Shown in pieces: positions 34,059 through 42,633 of a stretch of 64,000 nt of DNA (position 1 is its first letter; each line of letters starts with the position of its first letter). A program made the position numbers and the translations under genes. The stretch is from Leeuwenhoekiella palythoae (GTDB lineage Bacteria > Bacteroidota > Bacteroidia > Flavobacteriales > Flavobacteriaceae). The notes below the pieces were generated by a model. The model was given only the letters and a program-made list of their open reading frames with translations, made no database searches and was not told where the DNA came from. The stretch spans positions 744,001 through 808,000 of the forward strand of contig NZ_FQXT01000002.1 of the NCBI RefSeq assembly GCF_900130045.1, written 5' to 3'.

Positions 34059-34112
34059 TTTAAATGCGCTTCTCTATTTACTACATCAAATTAGCAGAAA
34101 GAAGCGCAGCTA

Positions 34113-34124
34113 GCAAACGTTTGC
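34113..34124. promoter_or_regulatory. Palindrome resembling a LacI/PurR-family operator
   Basis: GCAAACGTTTGC is a perfect 12-bp palindrome with the central CG typical of LacI-family operators. It is 55 bp upstream of the DUF1704 ATG. A 7-bp inverted repeat GCGCTTC (34066-34072) / GAAGCGC (34101-34107) brackets the likely core promoter. No LacI-family gene is in the window, so the binder is unknown. Confidence 0.4.
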
Positions 34125-34184
34125 GAGGGAATAGATCAAGGTTTAAGAGAAGTTTGGCAGGAAGCGATACTGCTTTAACACAGA

Positions 34185-34213
34185 ATTAAAAAAGCCTGCG
34201 CTCAGGCAGGCTT
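34185..34213 (-). terminator. Terminator downstream of the deoxynucleoside kinase
   Basis: The stem AAAGCCTGC / GCAGGCTTT (34191-34199 and 34205-34213) is followed on the minus strand by six Ts. Confidence 0.8.
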
Positions 34214-34290
34214 TCGATCCTTTTTTTGAAAGGAATTGTATTCGTTAATCGAGATATATTTTTGCGAGGAAAGTCCCCGAAATTTGATAC

Positions 34291-34905
34291 TTAAAACAGT
34301 CCGTTGATCTCAGCGTCGATCTTGTTGATGATGTCTCCCAGATCTTCAGGATTATCAACAAAATTGATGTTGTCTACATCTATGATAAGTAAGTTACCTT
34401 TGTTGTAGTCGTGAATCCAGGCTTCGTAGCGCTCGTTTAGTCGGCTTAAATAGTCGATAGAAATCGAATTCTCATACTCTCTCCCGCGCTTGTGAATCTG
34501 TGCTACCAGATTAGGAATGCTGCTGCGTAAGTAAATAAGCAAGTCCGGACCTTGGACCACGCTTTCCATAAGTTCAAAAAGCGAGGCGTAGTTGTGAAAA
34601 TCGCGATTGGTAAGCAATCCCATCGCGTGTAAGTTGGGCGCGAAAATATGCGCATCTTCATAGATCGTACGGTCTTGAATAATGTCTTTGCCGCTTTCTT
34701 GAATCTCTAATAATTGTCTAAATCGGCTGTTTAAGAAGTAGATCTGAAGGTTAAAAGACCAGCGCTCCATCTCATTATAAAAATCGTCCAGATAAGGATT
34801 ATCTACAACATCTTCATATTGCGGTTGCCAGTTATAATGTTTTGCTAGAAGTCTTGTGAGAGTGGTTTTTCCGGCGCCAATATTGCCTGCAATCGCGATG
34901 TGCAT
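34291..34905 (-). CDS. Deoxynucleoside kinase
   Basis: 204 residues of the dNK/dGK family. The P-loop is AGNIGAGKTTL (residues 6-16). The substrate-binding stretch YEDVVDNPYLDDFYNEMERWSFNLQIYFLNSRFRQL precedes the DRT motif (QDRTIYEDAHIF). The C-terminal YEAWIHDYNKGNLLIIDVDNINF is the usual lid/base-sensing end. It phosphorylates deoxyadenosine or deoxyguanosine for salvage; base preference is not readable. It is 4 bp downstream of the 34910 gene and probably shares its transcript. Confidence 0.9.
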   Translation of the reverse strand: MHIAIAGNIGAGKTTLTRLLAKHYNWQPQYEDVVDNPYLDDFYNEMERWSFNLQIYFLNSRFRQLLEIQESGKDIIQDRTIYEDAHIFAPNLHAMGLLTNRDFHNYASLFELMESVVQGPDLLIYLRSSIPNLVAQIHKRGREYENSISIDYLSRLNERYEAWIHDYNKGNLLIIDVDNINFVDNPEDLGDIINKIDAEINGLF

Positions 34906-34909
34906 GAGA

Positions 34910-35704
34910 TTAGGATTTAGGTAGCTTTAGTGTGTAGGTTGAGATTTTTTCTGAGCGGTAAAGATACAGGTTTCCTGCTTTCAAATAAAACGCTTTAGTG
35001 TCTTGCGGAAGGTTTTTTATTTCTTGCCATGAAGCCGATTGTTTGGTTCTGATATATAGTTTTTTATCTTGAATACCGAAGAGACTTTCATCAAGAACCG
35101 CAATGTTTGCTAATGATGTCGCAGGAAGTTTTTCAAGTAAACTTCCGTATTGATTGTAATGGTATAGATTGTTTTCTGTAAGTACCCAGCAGGTATTAAA
35201 ATCACTGGCAAGTTCTACGGCGATATCCGGCTGCGGAGTAAAATTGCTGTCAACACGGTTGTTTTGATAGTCAAAAAGTTCCAGACGTTGCAGATCAGTA
35301 TTAAAGATCCAGAGTCGGCGATCGCTTGCCGTGCGTGCGTGACTTACATTTCTGAAGTTTTCGATGGCGTTAAAATTAACTCGGGTGATTTCATTCAAGG
35401 TGTTGTCGAGAATCACCGCAGTATTCGTTTCGGCATAAAAAACTGTAATGAGCAACGGATTTAAAAGATCTACAGTACTGATTGCGCCCAGCCGCAAATC
35501 ACTAAACTGAATGGTTTTGTCTTTGCTCTTTTTATAAAGCGCGCGGTCTTTTACGTAATAAAAATTGTTATATGAATCAACACCGATAAAAGTTTCTGCT
35601 TTAAGCGATACAGCAGTGTCTAAAGGTAATGCAGAAACTTCCAGACTGTCCTGGGCACATAGTGTGGAGATACAAAAGAAGATAAAAAGAAGCACGTTCC
35701 GCAT
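34910..35704 (-). CDS. Hypothetical secreted beta-propeller-like protein
   Basis: 264 residues from the ATG at 35704, giving a normal signal peptide (MRNVLLFIFFCISTLCAQ); an in-frame ATG at 35719 adds five residues and is less likely. The mature part has short repeating strand blocks (FIGVDSYNNFYYVKDRALYKKSKDKTIQFSD..., LWIFNTDLQRLELFDYQNN, CWVLTENNLYHYNQYGSLLEKL, SLFGIQDKKLYIRTK), like a WD40/NHL-type propeller. The function is unknown. Its pairing with the downstream deoxynucleoside kinase is known in flavobacteria but unexplained. Confidence 0.65.
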   Translation of the reverse strand: MRNVLLFIFFCISTLCAQDSLEVSALPLDTAVSLKAETFIGVDSYNNFYYVKDRALYKKSKDKTIQFSDLRLGAISTVDLLNPLLITVFYAETNTAVILDNTLNEITRVNFNAIENFRNVSHARTASDRRLWIFNTDLQRLELFDYQNNRVDSNFTPQPDIAVELASDFNTCWVLTENNLYHYNQYGSLLEKLPATSLANIAVLDESLFGIQDKKLYIRTKQSASWQEIKNLPQDTKAFYLKAGNLYLYRSEKISTYTLKLPKS

Positions 35705-35749
35705 TCTTGAAAAATACAAAATAATGCTGTTTTAGAAAGGTCTATAACT

Positions 35750-35843
35750 TTGGCACCGCCAAAAGGTTTTACACTGTGAGGTTAAACTCAAAGTTGAAAA
35801 TTTGCTTTTAACCAAGATATATTGAGCTTGCCTGAGGTAGTTT
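35750..35843. repeat. Intergenic repeat, copy B (see 434-530)
   Basis: Starts TTGGCACCGCCAAAAGGTTTT and ends TTGCCTGAGGTAGTTT; hand-aligned to copy A. It sits between the end of the response-regulator gene (stop at 35851) and the start of the 34910 gene, in the same orientation relative to its upstream minus-strand gene as copy A. A -7-like TAACTTTG precedes it on the plus strand, but there is no -33. Confidence 0.6.
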
Positions 35844-35850
35844 CCTGCAA

Positions 35851-36534
35851 TCAACACGTAAGTTTATAACCAAAACCTCGCACGTTTATGATTTGAATAC
35901 GCTCGTCTTTTGATAATTTTTTGCGCAGTTTCGAGATAAACACATCCATACTGCGTGCTGCGAAGAAATCGTCTGAATTCCAAAGTTTGTTGAGAATGAG
36001 GCTGCGATCGAGTACTTGATTTTTGTTTTTGATGAGATGAAATAATAAATGCGCTTCCCTGTGGGTGAGTAAAACCGGTTCTTCGGTTTGGAACTGTAAG
36101 ATTTGTTTTGGGAAGTTAAATTGATACTCACCTAAAGTTAGCACTTCAGATTGCGATTGAAGTTTTTTACGCGCGACCAGATTGTGAATGCGCACGATCA
36201 ATTCTTCCATACTGAAAGGTTTTTTAAGATAATCATTTCCACCTATGCTAAAGCCTTCTACAACATCGCTAGTCTGTGATTTTGCCGTGAGAAATATTAT
36301 AGGAATGCTGTCATCTTTTGCCCGGATCTCTTTAGCTAGTGTAAAACCATCTTTCTTGGGCATCATCACATCGAGTACCAAAGCATCATAGCTTTTTTGC
36401 TCAAAAAGTTTTAGCGCTTTTTCGCCATCTTCGGCAAGGTCTACAGTGAATTCACGGCTTTCCAGACTCTCTTTTACAATTTGCCCCAGTGCAGCTTCGT
36501 CTTCAGCTAAAAGTAAATGAGTTGTATTAGGCAT
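35851..36534 (-). CDS. OmpR-family response regulator
   Basis: 227 residues. The receiver domain (about 1-122) has the phosphoacceptor Asp55 in ALVLDVMMPKKDG, the acidic pair Glu11-Asp12, and the Lys switch in DYLKKPFS. The C-terminal winged helix (about 135-227) has LTHREAHLLFHLIKNKNQVLDRSLILNKLW and RSMDVFISKLRKKLSKDERIQIINVRGFGYKL. It overlaps the kinase gene by 8 bp. It probably binds the GTTAAC repeats upstream of the kinase gene and controls the divergent GLPGLI operon. Confidence 0.94.
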   Translation of the reverse strand: MPNTTHLLLAEDEAALGQIVKESLESREFTVDLAEDGEKALKLFEQKSYDALVLDVMMPKKDGFTLAKEIRAKDDSIPIIFLTAKSQTSDVVEGFSIGGNDYLKKPFSMEELIVRIHNLVARKKLQSQSEVLTLGEYQFNFPKQILQFQTEEPVLLTHREAHLLFHLIKNKNQVLDRSLILNKLWNSDDFFAARSMDVFISKLRKKLSKDERIQIINVRGFGYKLTC

Positions 36535-38014
36535 TGGGCAAGTCGATTTTAAAAGTGGTTTGAGAAGTTACAGAAACATCGATGCTTCCGCCATGTTTTT
36601 CAATAATTTTCTGAGTGTAATAGAGTCCGATCCCAAAGCCTTTCACGTCGTGCGTATTCCCTTTAGGAACGCGATAGAACTTCTCAAAGATTTGTTTTGC
36701 TTCGGCTTTGCTTAACGAAGTGCCGGAATCTGAAACCAGAATGCTGTAAGATCCGTTGCGGGAATTCAGGGTAACTTCGATAGTATCTCCGCCATATTTC
36801 ACGGCATTATCCAGTAAATTGTTCAGGGCATTATCCAGATGAAAAGCATCACCCAAGATCCAATTGTTTTCTCGTAAAGCTGTAAAACGAATACTTTTCT
36901 CAGGCGCGAGCGTTTGATGCTTTTGAACCAAATTTTCTAGGATCTCATTTAGGTTGATCTCTTCCTTGTTGAGTGCGAGCTCTTCACCATCTAAGGTTGC
37001 GGTTTCTAAAAGTTTTTCGACCATCATCGTAAGTTTGTCGAGTTGGGCGGTGGAAGTATTCACATAATTGCCGGTTTTGACGGGATCATTTTCACGATTG
37101 AAATTTTTGATTCCCTCGAGCGCGACACTTATGGTCGCGATAGGCGTTTTGAACTCGTGTGTGATGTTGCTGATGAGATCATTTTTAACTTCGGCAAGTT
37201 GTTTTTGACGGTTGATGATCTTAAGTAAAAACAGGAGGCACGCGATCACAGCAGTCATTAATAGGGCAGAAAGCAATATTCCTAGAAGATTGCGTTTCCA
37301 AACTTCCTGTTCAATATTGTCGTAAAATAATGTGAATGTACTCTTGTTAGGTAAATAGCCTGATTTTGCTTCAGCCTTTAGATTTGTAGTGTCTATTTGT
37401 GAGAGGTTGAAATACTGTTTCAGTCCTTTTTTGTTTAAAAAGCGATATCCATAATCTACACTTAAGTTTTTCTGATTGAGCTGTTCTTGAATGTAGTTGT
37501 TCATTTCAGGAATTTCAATAGAATCAGTACTTATCGAAATAATAATACGATTCGCTAAGGCAAACTTGCCTTTAAGACTGTCTGTATTACGCGGGTTTAA
37601 GAACGATTTCACAACATCTCTGCGCTCATCTAATGAGACCCTCAATTCTGAAGCAAGCGTGTCCATATTCAAGGCTTGAACACCTTTGAAAATTTTGATA
37701 TCGTGAATATCTTGGGGTTTCAGACTATCTAGTCCTTTAAAACCTTGAGAAGAAATATCAATACGCTTGGTAATGGTATCCAGACCTTTATTTTCTAAAA
37801 TATTTCCTTCATAGGAAAGTCCGATTGTATTTTTCTCAGCCAGATCGATGTAGTAATTGTCAATCGCAAAATCAAGGCTGGTTTGTATTTCGTTGATGAG
37901 TTGCTGTCTGGAGGCTTGGTAATTTTTATAGTTCCAATAAATCTGTATTGCAAGTGTGACGACAATCACAGCTGCTATAAAATAGATGAGGTACGAATAT
38001 TTTCGATTTTGCAT
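36527..38014 (-). CDS. Membrane sensor histidine kinase
   Basis: 495 residues from the ATG at 38014, which gives a proper first helix (YSYLIYFIAAVIVVTLAIQIYW). A periplasmic sensor region of about 225 residues follows, then a second helix (LLGILLSALLMTAVIACLLFLLKII). The HisKA box is ITHEFKTPIATISVALE (His286). HATPase boxes are NLLDNAVKYG (N), VSDSGTS (G1) and GFGIGLYYTQKIIEKHGG (G2). No HAMP domain is seen. The signal is unknown. The pair with the OmpR regulator sits back to back with GLPGLI genes, a common flavobacterial layout. Confidence 0.93.
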   Translation of the reverse strand: MQNRKYSYLIYFIAAVIVVTLAIQIYWNYKNYQASRQQLINEIQTSLDFAIDNYYIDLAEKNTIGLSYEGNILENKGLDTITKRIDISSQGFKGLDSLKPQDIHDIKIFKGVQALNMDTLASELRVSLDERRDVVKSFLNPRNTDSLKGKFALANRIIISISTDSIEIPEMNNYIQEQLNQKNLSVDYGYRFLNKKGLKQYFNLSQIDTTNLKAEAKSGYLPNKSTFTLFYDNIEQEVWKRNLLGILLSALLMTAVIACLLFLLKIINRQKQLAEVKNDLISNITHEFKTPIATISVALEGIKNFNRENDPVKTGNYVNTSTAQLDKLTMMVEKLLETATLDGEELALNKEEINLNEILENLVQKHQTLAPEKSIRFTALRENNWILGDAFHLDNALNNLLDNAVKYGGDTIEVTLNSRNGSYSILVSDSGTSLSKAEAKQIFEKFYRVPKGNTHDVKGFGIGLYYTQKIIEKHGGSIDVSVTSQTTFKIDLPNA

Positions 38015-38051
38015 AAACCAAAAATAGAGCGAAAAATTGACAGCCGGATTT

Positions 38052-38110
38052 TCAGTTAACACTCGTTAACACTGGTTAACGCTTTTCGATCTTTTTCCTG
38101 CGCATCTTTG
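38052..38110. promoter_or_regulatory. Triple GTTAAC operator and -7 box between two-component system and GLPGLI operon
   Basis: GTTAAC occurs at 38055-38060, 38065-38070 and 38075-38080, exactly 10 bp apart (one helical turn), within the unit TTAACRCT-N2. The -7-like box CATCTTTG (38103-38110) follows, with the last repeat at the -33 position. Spacing and position fit head-to-tail OmpR-type activator binding; the kinase-regulator promoter is on the other side. Confidence 0.65.
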
Positions 38111-38140
38111 TTTCAGTAATCAATCACAAATCAAACTGTT

Positions 38141-38962
38141 ATGAATTTTAGATTTTTAACTATCGTTGTCTTTTTTCTCGCTTTCGCGGAAGCTTTAATG
38201 GCACAGGACTTTCAAGGGGTTGCGACCTATAAAAGCAGACGCAAGGTCGATCTCAAAATGAATGGAGAAAATATGTCCGATGCGATGCAGGAGCAAATTG
38301 CAGCCCAACTCAAAAAACAATTTGAAAAAACCTATACGCTTACTTTCAACCGTAATGAGTCTTTGTATAAGGAGGAGGAAAAACTAGCTGCTCCTGATGT
38401 GGCTTCTTCTAGCGGCATACAGATTAAAATAAGTCAGAGTCGCGATATTCTTTACAAAAACACTGCAGCGCAACGTTACGAGCGTCAAGAAGATGTATTG
38501 GGAAAAATCTTTTTGGTAAAAGACAGCTTATCAAAACCTCAGTGGAAACTGGAAAAAGAGACAAAATCCATTGGGGATTACACTTGCTTTAAAGCTACCC
38601 GTATCGAGGAGGTAAACAGTCAGACATTTTCTTCAGAAAGTATGAAAACGGTAGACACTTCGTTTACTAAAACCGTGACGGTATGGTATACGCCGCAAAT
38701 CCCTGTGAGCCACGGTCCTGGTATGAATTGGGGATTGCCGGGCTTAATTTTAGAAGTGCAAGACGGAGACCAAACAATTTTATGCAATCAGATCGTGCTC
38801 AATCCCGAAGAAAAAATCGAGATCAAAGCTCCTGAAAATGGTAAAGTAGTAGGCGAAGCCGAAATGAAAACCATTCAGGATGAGAAGATGAAAGAGTGGA
38901 TTGAGCGTAACAGCAGCACTCGGGAAGATGGTAAAAGCTTTACCATAAAAATAGGTGGATAA
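38141..38962 (+). CDS. GLPGLI family protein
   Basis: 273 residues with a signal peptide (MNFRFLTIVVFFLAFAEALMAQ). The family signature is GPGMNWGLPGLILEVQDGDQTILCNQIVLNP at about residues 193-224, preceded by TVWYTPQIPVS. The mature N-terminal part is charged (YKSRRKVDLKMNGENMSDAMQEQIAAQLKKQFEKTYTLTFN). Probably periplasmic; the role is unknown. It is the first of three genes with a paralogue and an outer-membrane receptor-like protein downstream, suggesting an envelope-response operon. A piece of the CGCTTTCGCGAAAGCG-type palindrome lies in its signal-peptide codons (38179-38193). Confidence 0.87.
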   Translation: MNFRFLTIVVFFLAFAEALMAQDFQGVATYKSRRKVDLKMNGENMSDAMQEQIAAQLKKQFEKTYTLTFNRNESLYKEEEKLAAPDVASSSGIQIKISQSRDILYKNTAAQRYERQEDVLGKIFLVKDSLSKPQWKLEKETKSIGDYTCFKATRIEEVNSQTFSSESMKTVDTSFTKTVTVWYTPQIPVSHGPGMNWGLPGLILEVQDGDQTILCNQIVLNPEEKIEIKAPENGKVVGEAEMKTIQDEKMKEWIERNSSTREDGKSFTIKIGG

Positions 38963-39026
38963 AATCTTTTAGACCGTTAAACCTTTGAAGCGTAGTGAAG
39001 TCAAAAAGCGATAAACTATTTGACTT

Positions 39027-39863
39027 ATGAAACTTCAATCTTTATTTCTGGCTTTGGCGCTAGCCTTAATGACTAGTGCGATTAATGCGCAACAATTTGA
39101 TGGAGGGGTAGCCACTTACCAATCTAAAACATCATTTGATTTTGAAAACTTTGGTGGTCGCGAGATGAGCGAGCAAATGAAAAAGCAATTTGCCGAGCGC
39201 ATGAAAAGCCGTCTGGAAAAAACCTTCACGCTTACGTTTACTAAAGACGAGTCTATTTACGAGGAAGAGGAAAAACTTGAAGCGCCCGGAGCCGGTGGTG
39301 GTATGCGTTTTATGGGTGGTGGTTTTGCACAAGGCGGAATCTATAAAAACATTGCTGAAGACACCTATGCGCGTGAAAACGACTTGATGGGCAAATCTTT
39401 TCTGGTAAAAGATACGTTAAACAAGCTAGATTGGAAGTTAGAGAAAGAGAGCAAAATGATTGGCCAGTATGCGGCTTTTAAGGCGACCGCTGTACGTAAA
39501 ATAGAAACCAGTCCTTTTGAGGCTATGCGTCCGCCGCGTCCCGGTGCTGAGGCAGATACCACTGCAACCTCGCCAAAAGAAGAAGTGATCACCGCCTGGT
39601 ACACGCCGCAAATTCCCGTAAGTCAAGGTCCTGATGAATATTGGGGACTTCCAGGGTTGATTCTTGAAGTGAGTGCCGGCCGCACGGTGATCTTATGCAA
39701 CAAAATCGTGATCAATCCTAAAGAAGGTCTTGCTATTGAAAAGCCTAAAAAAGGCGATGAAGTTTCTCGTGAAGAATATCAAGAAATAGTTGTCGAGAAA
39801 ACTAAAGAAATGGCAGAGCGCTTTGGCAACGGCAGACGCCGTGGTCCCGGTGGTCGCGGATAA
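39027..39863 (+). CDS. GLPGLI family protein
   Basis: 278 residues, a paralogue of the preceding gene: shared YxSKTSFDFEN...MSEQMKKQFAERMKSRLEKTFTLTFTKDESIYEEEEKLEAP, ITAWYTPQIPVSQGPDEYWGLPGLILEVSAGRTVILCNKIVINP. It has a signal peptide (LFLALALALMTSAINAQ). It differs by a Gly/Met-rich stretch (GGGMRFMGGGFAQGG) and a C-terminal GNGRRRGPGGRG, which might bind metal or nucleic acid but is not diagnostic. The 64-bp gap from 38141 has no terminator, so it is co-transcribed. Confidence 0.87.
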   Translation: MKLQSLFLALALALMTSAINAQQFDGGVATYQSKTSFDFENFGGREMSEQMKKQFAERMKSRLEKTFTLTFTKDESIYEEEEKLEAPGAGGGMRFMGGGFAQGGIYKNIAEDTYARENDLMGKSFLVKDTLNKLDWKLEKESKMIGQYAAFKATAVRKIETSPFEAMRPPRPGAEADTTATSPKEEVITAWYTPQIPVSQGPDEYWGLPGLILEVSAGRTVILCNKIVINPKEGLAIEKPKKGDEVSREEYQEIVVEKTKEMAERFGNGRRRGPGGRG

Positions 39864-39901
39864 AAACCCAAACTTCAACCTAAAAACAACAACTAACCTT
39901 T

Positions 39902-42601
39902 ATGAAATACCTTTTATTTTTAGTTATGGGCTTTAGCCTTTCAATCTCTGCGCAGAGCGTGCGTGTGAGTGGTACGGTTAAAGACAGTATTGGTACTCCA
40001 TTAGAACTTGCTAATGTGATCGCTACCCGCACTGATACCGGAGAGATGGAGTCGTATGCGATCTCAAACACTCAAGGTCGCTATCAATTCAACCTTCCTA
40101 CAGGGGCAAAATATTCGTTGGTAGCGAGCTTTTTGGGGCTGGCGCCTACTACGCAAGAACTTGATATTACACCCGGAGCTGATGACATCTCATTGGATTT
40201 TGTCTTGTATCCTGCCGAAAATCAGCTGGATGATGTAGAGATCGTTTACGAAATGCCGGTAGTGGTTCGTGGTGATACCATCGTTTATAATACCGATAGT
40301 TTTACTAACGGAACCGAGCAGAAATTAGGAGACGTACTTAAAAAACTTCCCGGGGTTACGGTGACCGATGATGGTGAAATCGAGGTTGAAGGGCAAACCG
40401 TTTCTAAAGTAATGATCGAGGGGAAAGACTTTTTTGACGGCGATTCTAAATTGGCGACCAAAAATATTCCTGCTGATGCTCTAAAAAAGGTTGAAGTGCT
40501 TAAAAATTATAACGAAGTAGATCAAATGCGCGGTTTGGGTAATGATCAAGATAATGTCGCAATCAACCTAAAGCTGAAAGAAGGTAAAAAGAATTTCTGG
40601 TTTGGGGAGTTGCAAGGCGGAATCGGTGATGGCGAACAAACGCGCTATCTGGGCAGTGCCAAATTGTTTTACTACAGCCCCAAAGGAAGCATCAACTTGA
40701 TCGGGAATTCTAACAATACCGGCGATGTGCCGTTTACGTTTAGGGATTACTTCAATTTTACCGGTGGATTCAGAAATTTCAATTCGCGTGGCGGAACTTC
40801 ATTTAATATTTCAGACAGCGGACTCGGATTTTTGGTTTCTCAAAACAATAGAGCCAATGAGATCAAAACCAATTTTGGCGCGGCAAACTTCAGTTATGAA
40901 GCTTCAGATGCGTTGGATTTAAGCGGATTTTTACTCTTCAGTGATAATTCAACCGATTTTATTCAGCGTAGCTTACGCAACTATATTGCTACCGGTGCGA
41001 CCGAGGTGAATACACAAAACAGCAATCAAAGCAATCAATTGGGAATGGCAAAATTCAGTGCGATATACAAGCCCAGCGATAAGCTTCAGTTGGATTATGA
41101 TGTGCTTGCAAAAAAATCTCAGCAAGAAGAATTGACCGATGCACTCTCTGTTTTTACAGATGAGAATGGCGTGACCAACAACCCGATCGACGAGAATAAA
41201 GACAATAATCCGTTCAGTTTAAATCAAAACCTTAACGCGTATTACACGCTGAATGAGAAGAATATTTTTGCCGGTTTTGTGCAGCATTTGTATCAAAAAG
41301 AAGATCCGTTCTATCAGGCCATCGTGACGCAGCAACCTTTTGCACAGATTCTTCCTTTGGATACCAATCAGGATCGATTTAATATCAATCAGGATAAAAT
41401 GATCGAGACCAATAAACTGGACAGTAAGATTGATTACTATTATGTGATCAACGACAAAAGTAACCTGAATTTAACTTTAGGAACTACCCAAAGTCGTCAG
41501 GATTTCAACTCGGCTATCTTTCAGATTCTTGATAACGGAAATCAAAATGAGTTCATAGATGCAAGCTTAAATAATGATGTTGTCTATCGCTTTAGCGATG
41601 TGTTTTTAGGAGCGCACTACAAGTTTAAAACCGGGATTTTCACCTTTACACCGGGAGTAACTTTGCACAACTACAATGTAGCTTCTGAGCAATTAGGAAT
41701 TGAAACCAGCGAGAATGAGTGGAAGCTATTACCTGATCTTTATGCGATCGCCGAGTTTAAGCAAAGCGAAAGTTTACGCCTCAATTATCAGATGACTGCA
41801 GATTATACAGACGTGAATAATTTTGCTGAAGGTTATGTGTTTAACAACTACAATCAGATGTTTCGCGGTAACCGAAATATTGAGAATGCGATCTTTCATA
41901 CCGCTCGGTTGAATTATTTCAATTTTAATATGTTCAACTTCACCAATCTGAATGGTGGCGTGAGTTATACCAAGCGTGTTGATGCGATCAAAACAAGTAC
42001 TGCGATAGATCAGATCAACCAGGCTTCGTCGCCTATCAACAGTAATTTTGTAGATGAGGTGTTGAGTGCTAATGGGCGTTTTCAAAAAACTTTTAGAAAG
42101 TGGAAGGCCAACTTGAGTGCGAATGTTTCGTATAGCGAATTGAATAACATCATTAATACGCAACCTACACTATCTCAAAATTTCACACAGAATTATCAGG
42201 GAAGCGTAGAAACCAATTTTAAAAACGCACCCAATTTTGAAGTAGGTTATAACCGAAGCATCAATAATTATCAAAACGGAAACAGCGATCGCGTGTTCTA
42301 TACAGACCGCCCGTTTGCCAATATGGATGTGAAATTCTTAAACGGATTTACTCTTACGGCAGACTGGAGTTATTACAATTATTATGATAAAGACGATACC
42401 GTACAAAATGAATATTCCTTTTTTGAGGCCAGTTTACGCTATCAAAAACCGGAAAGTAAATGGGAATTTAGGTTGGATGGAACCAACTTATTTAATGTAG
42501 ATTCTTTGAATAATGACAGTTTTAATGAAACCTTCAGTACCACTACAGAGTATTTTGTGATGCCGCGTATTGTGATGCTTTCGGTAAAGTATAATTTATA
42601 G
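39902..42601 (+). CDS. TonB-receptor-like outer-membrane beta-barrel protein
   Basis: 899 residues: signal peptide (MKYLLFLVMGFSLSISAQ), a CarboxypepD_reg domain (VSGTVKDSIGTPLELANVIATRTDTGEME, about 20-100), a plug-like region (VVVRGDTIVYNTDSFTNGTEQKLGDVLKKLPGVTVTDDGEIEVEGQTVSKVMIEGKDFFDGD, about 120-185) and a long beta-barrel with alternating aromatic/hydrophobic strands. I see no clear TonB box. Similar 'outer membrane beta-barrel' proteins sit next to GLPGLI genes in many flavobacteria; the substrate is unknown. It ends the operon, followed by a bidirectional terminator. Confidence 0.85.
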   Translation: MKYLLFLVMGFSLSISAQSVRVSGTVKDSIGTPLELANVIATRTDTGEMESYAISNTQGRYQFNLPTGAKYSLVASFLGLAPTTQELDITPGADDISLDFVLYPAENQLDDVEIVYEMPVVVRGDTIVYNTDSFTNGTEQKLGDVLKKLPGVTVTDDGEIEVEGQTVSKVMIEGKDFFDGDSKLATKNIPADALKKVEVLKNYNEVDQMRGLGNDQDNVAINLKLKEGKKNFWFGELQGGIGDGEQTRYLGSAKLFYYSPKGSINLIGNSNNTGDVPFTFRDYFNFTGGFRNFNSRGGTSFNISDSGLGFLVSQNNRANEIKTNFGAANFSYEASDALDLSGFLLFSDNSTDFIQRSLRNYIATGATEVNTQNSNQSNQLGMAKFSAIYKPSDKLQLDYDVLAKKSQQEELTDALSVFTDENGVTNNPIDENKDNNPFSLNQNLNAYYTLNEKNIFAGFVQHLYQKEDPFYQAIVTQQPFAQILPLDTNQDRFNINQDKMIETNKLDSKIDYYYVINDKSNLNLTLGTTQSRQDFNSAIFQILDNGNQNEFIDASLNNDVVYRFSDVFLGAHYKFKTGIFTFTPGVTLHNYNVASEQLGIETSENEWKLLPDLYAIAEFKQSESLRLNYQMTADYTDVNNFAEGYVFNNYNQMFRGNRNIENAIFHTARLNYFNFNMFNFTNLNGGVSYTKRVDAIKTSTAIDQINQASSPINSNFVDEVLSANGRFQKTFRKWKANLSANVSYSELNNIINTQPTLSQNFTQNYQGSVETNFKNAPNFEVGYNRSINNYQNGNSDRVFYTDRPFANMDVKFLNGFTLTADWSYYNYYDKDDTVQNEYSFFEASLRYQKPESKWEFRLDGTNLFNVDSLNNDSFNETFSTTTEYFVMPRIVMLSVKYNL

Positions 42602-42633
42602 CGGAAGCTATCTTTGTTTATTGTGTTTAAAAC

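Noticed and set aside
35736-35760. Plus-strand promoter (TAACTTTG) or sigma-54 site (TGGCAC) before repeat copy B
   Set aside because: No -33 element for the first and no -12 GC partner at the right distance for the second; copy A lacks the TAACTTTG.
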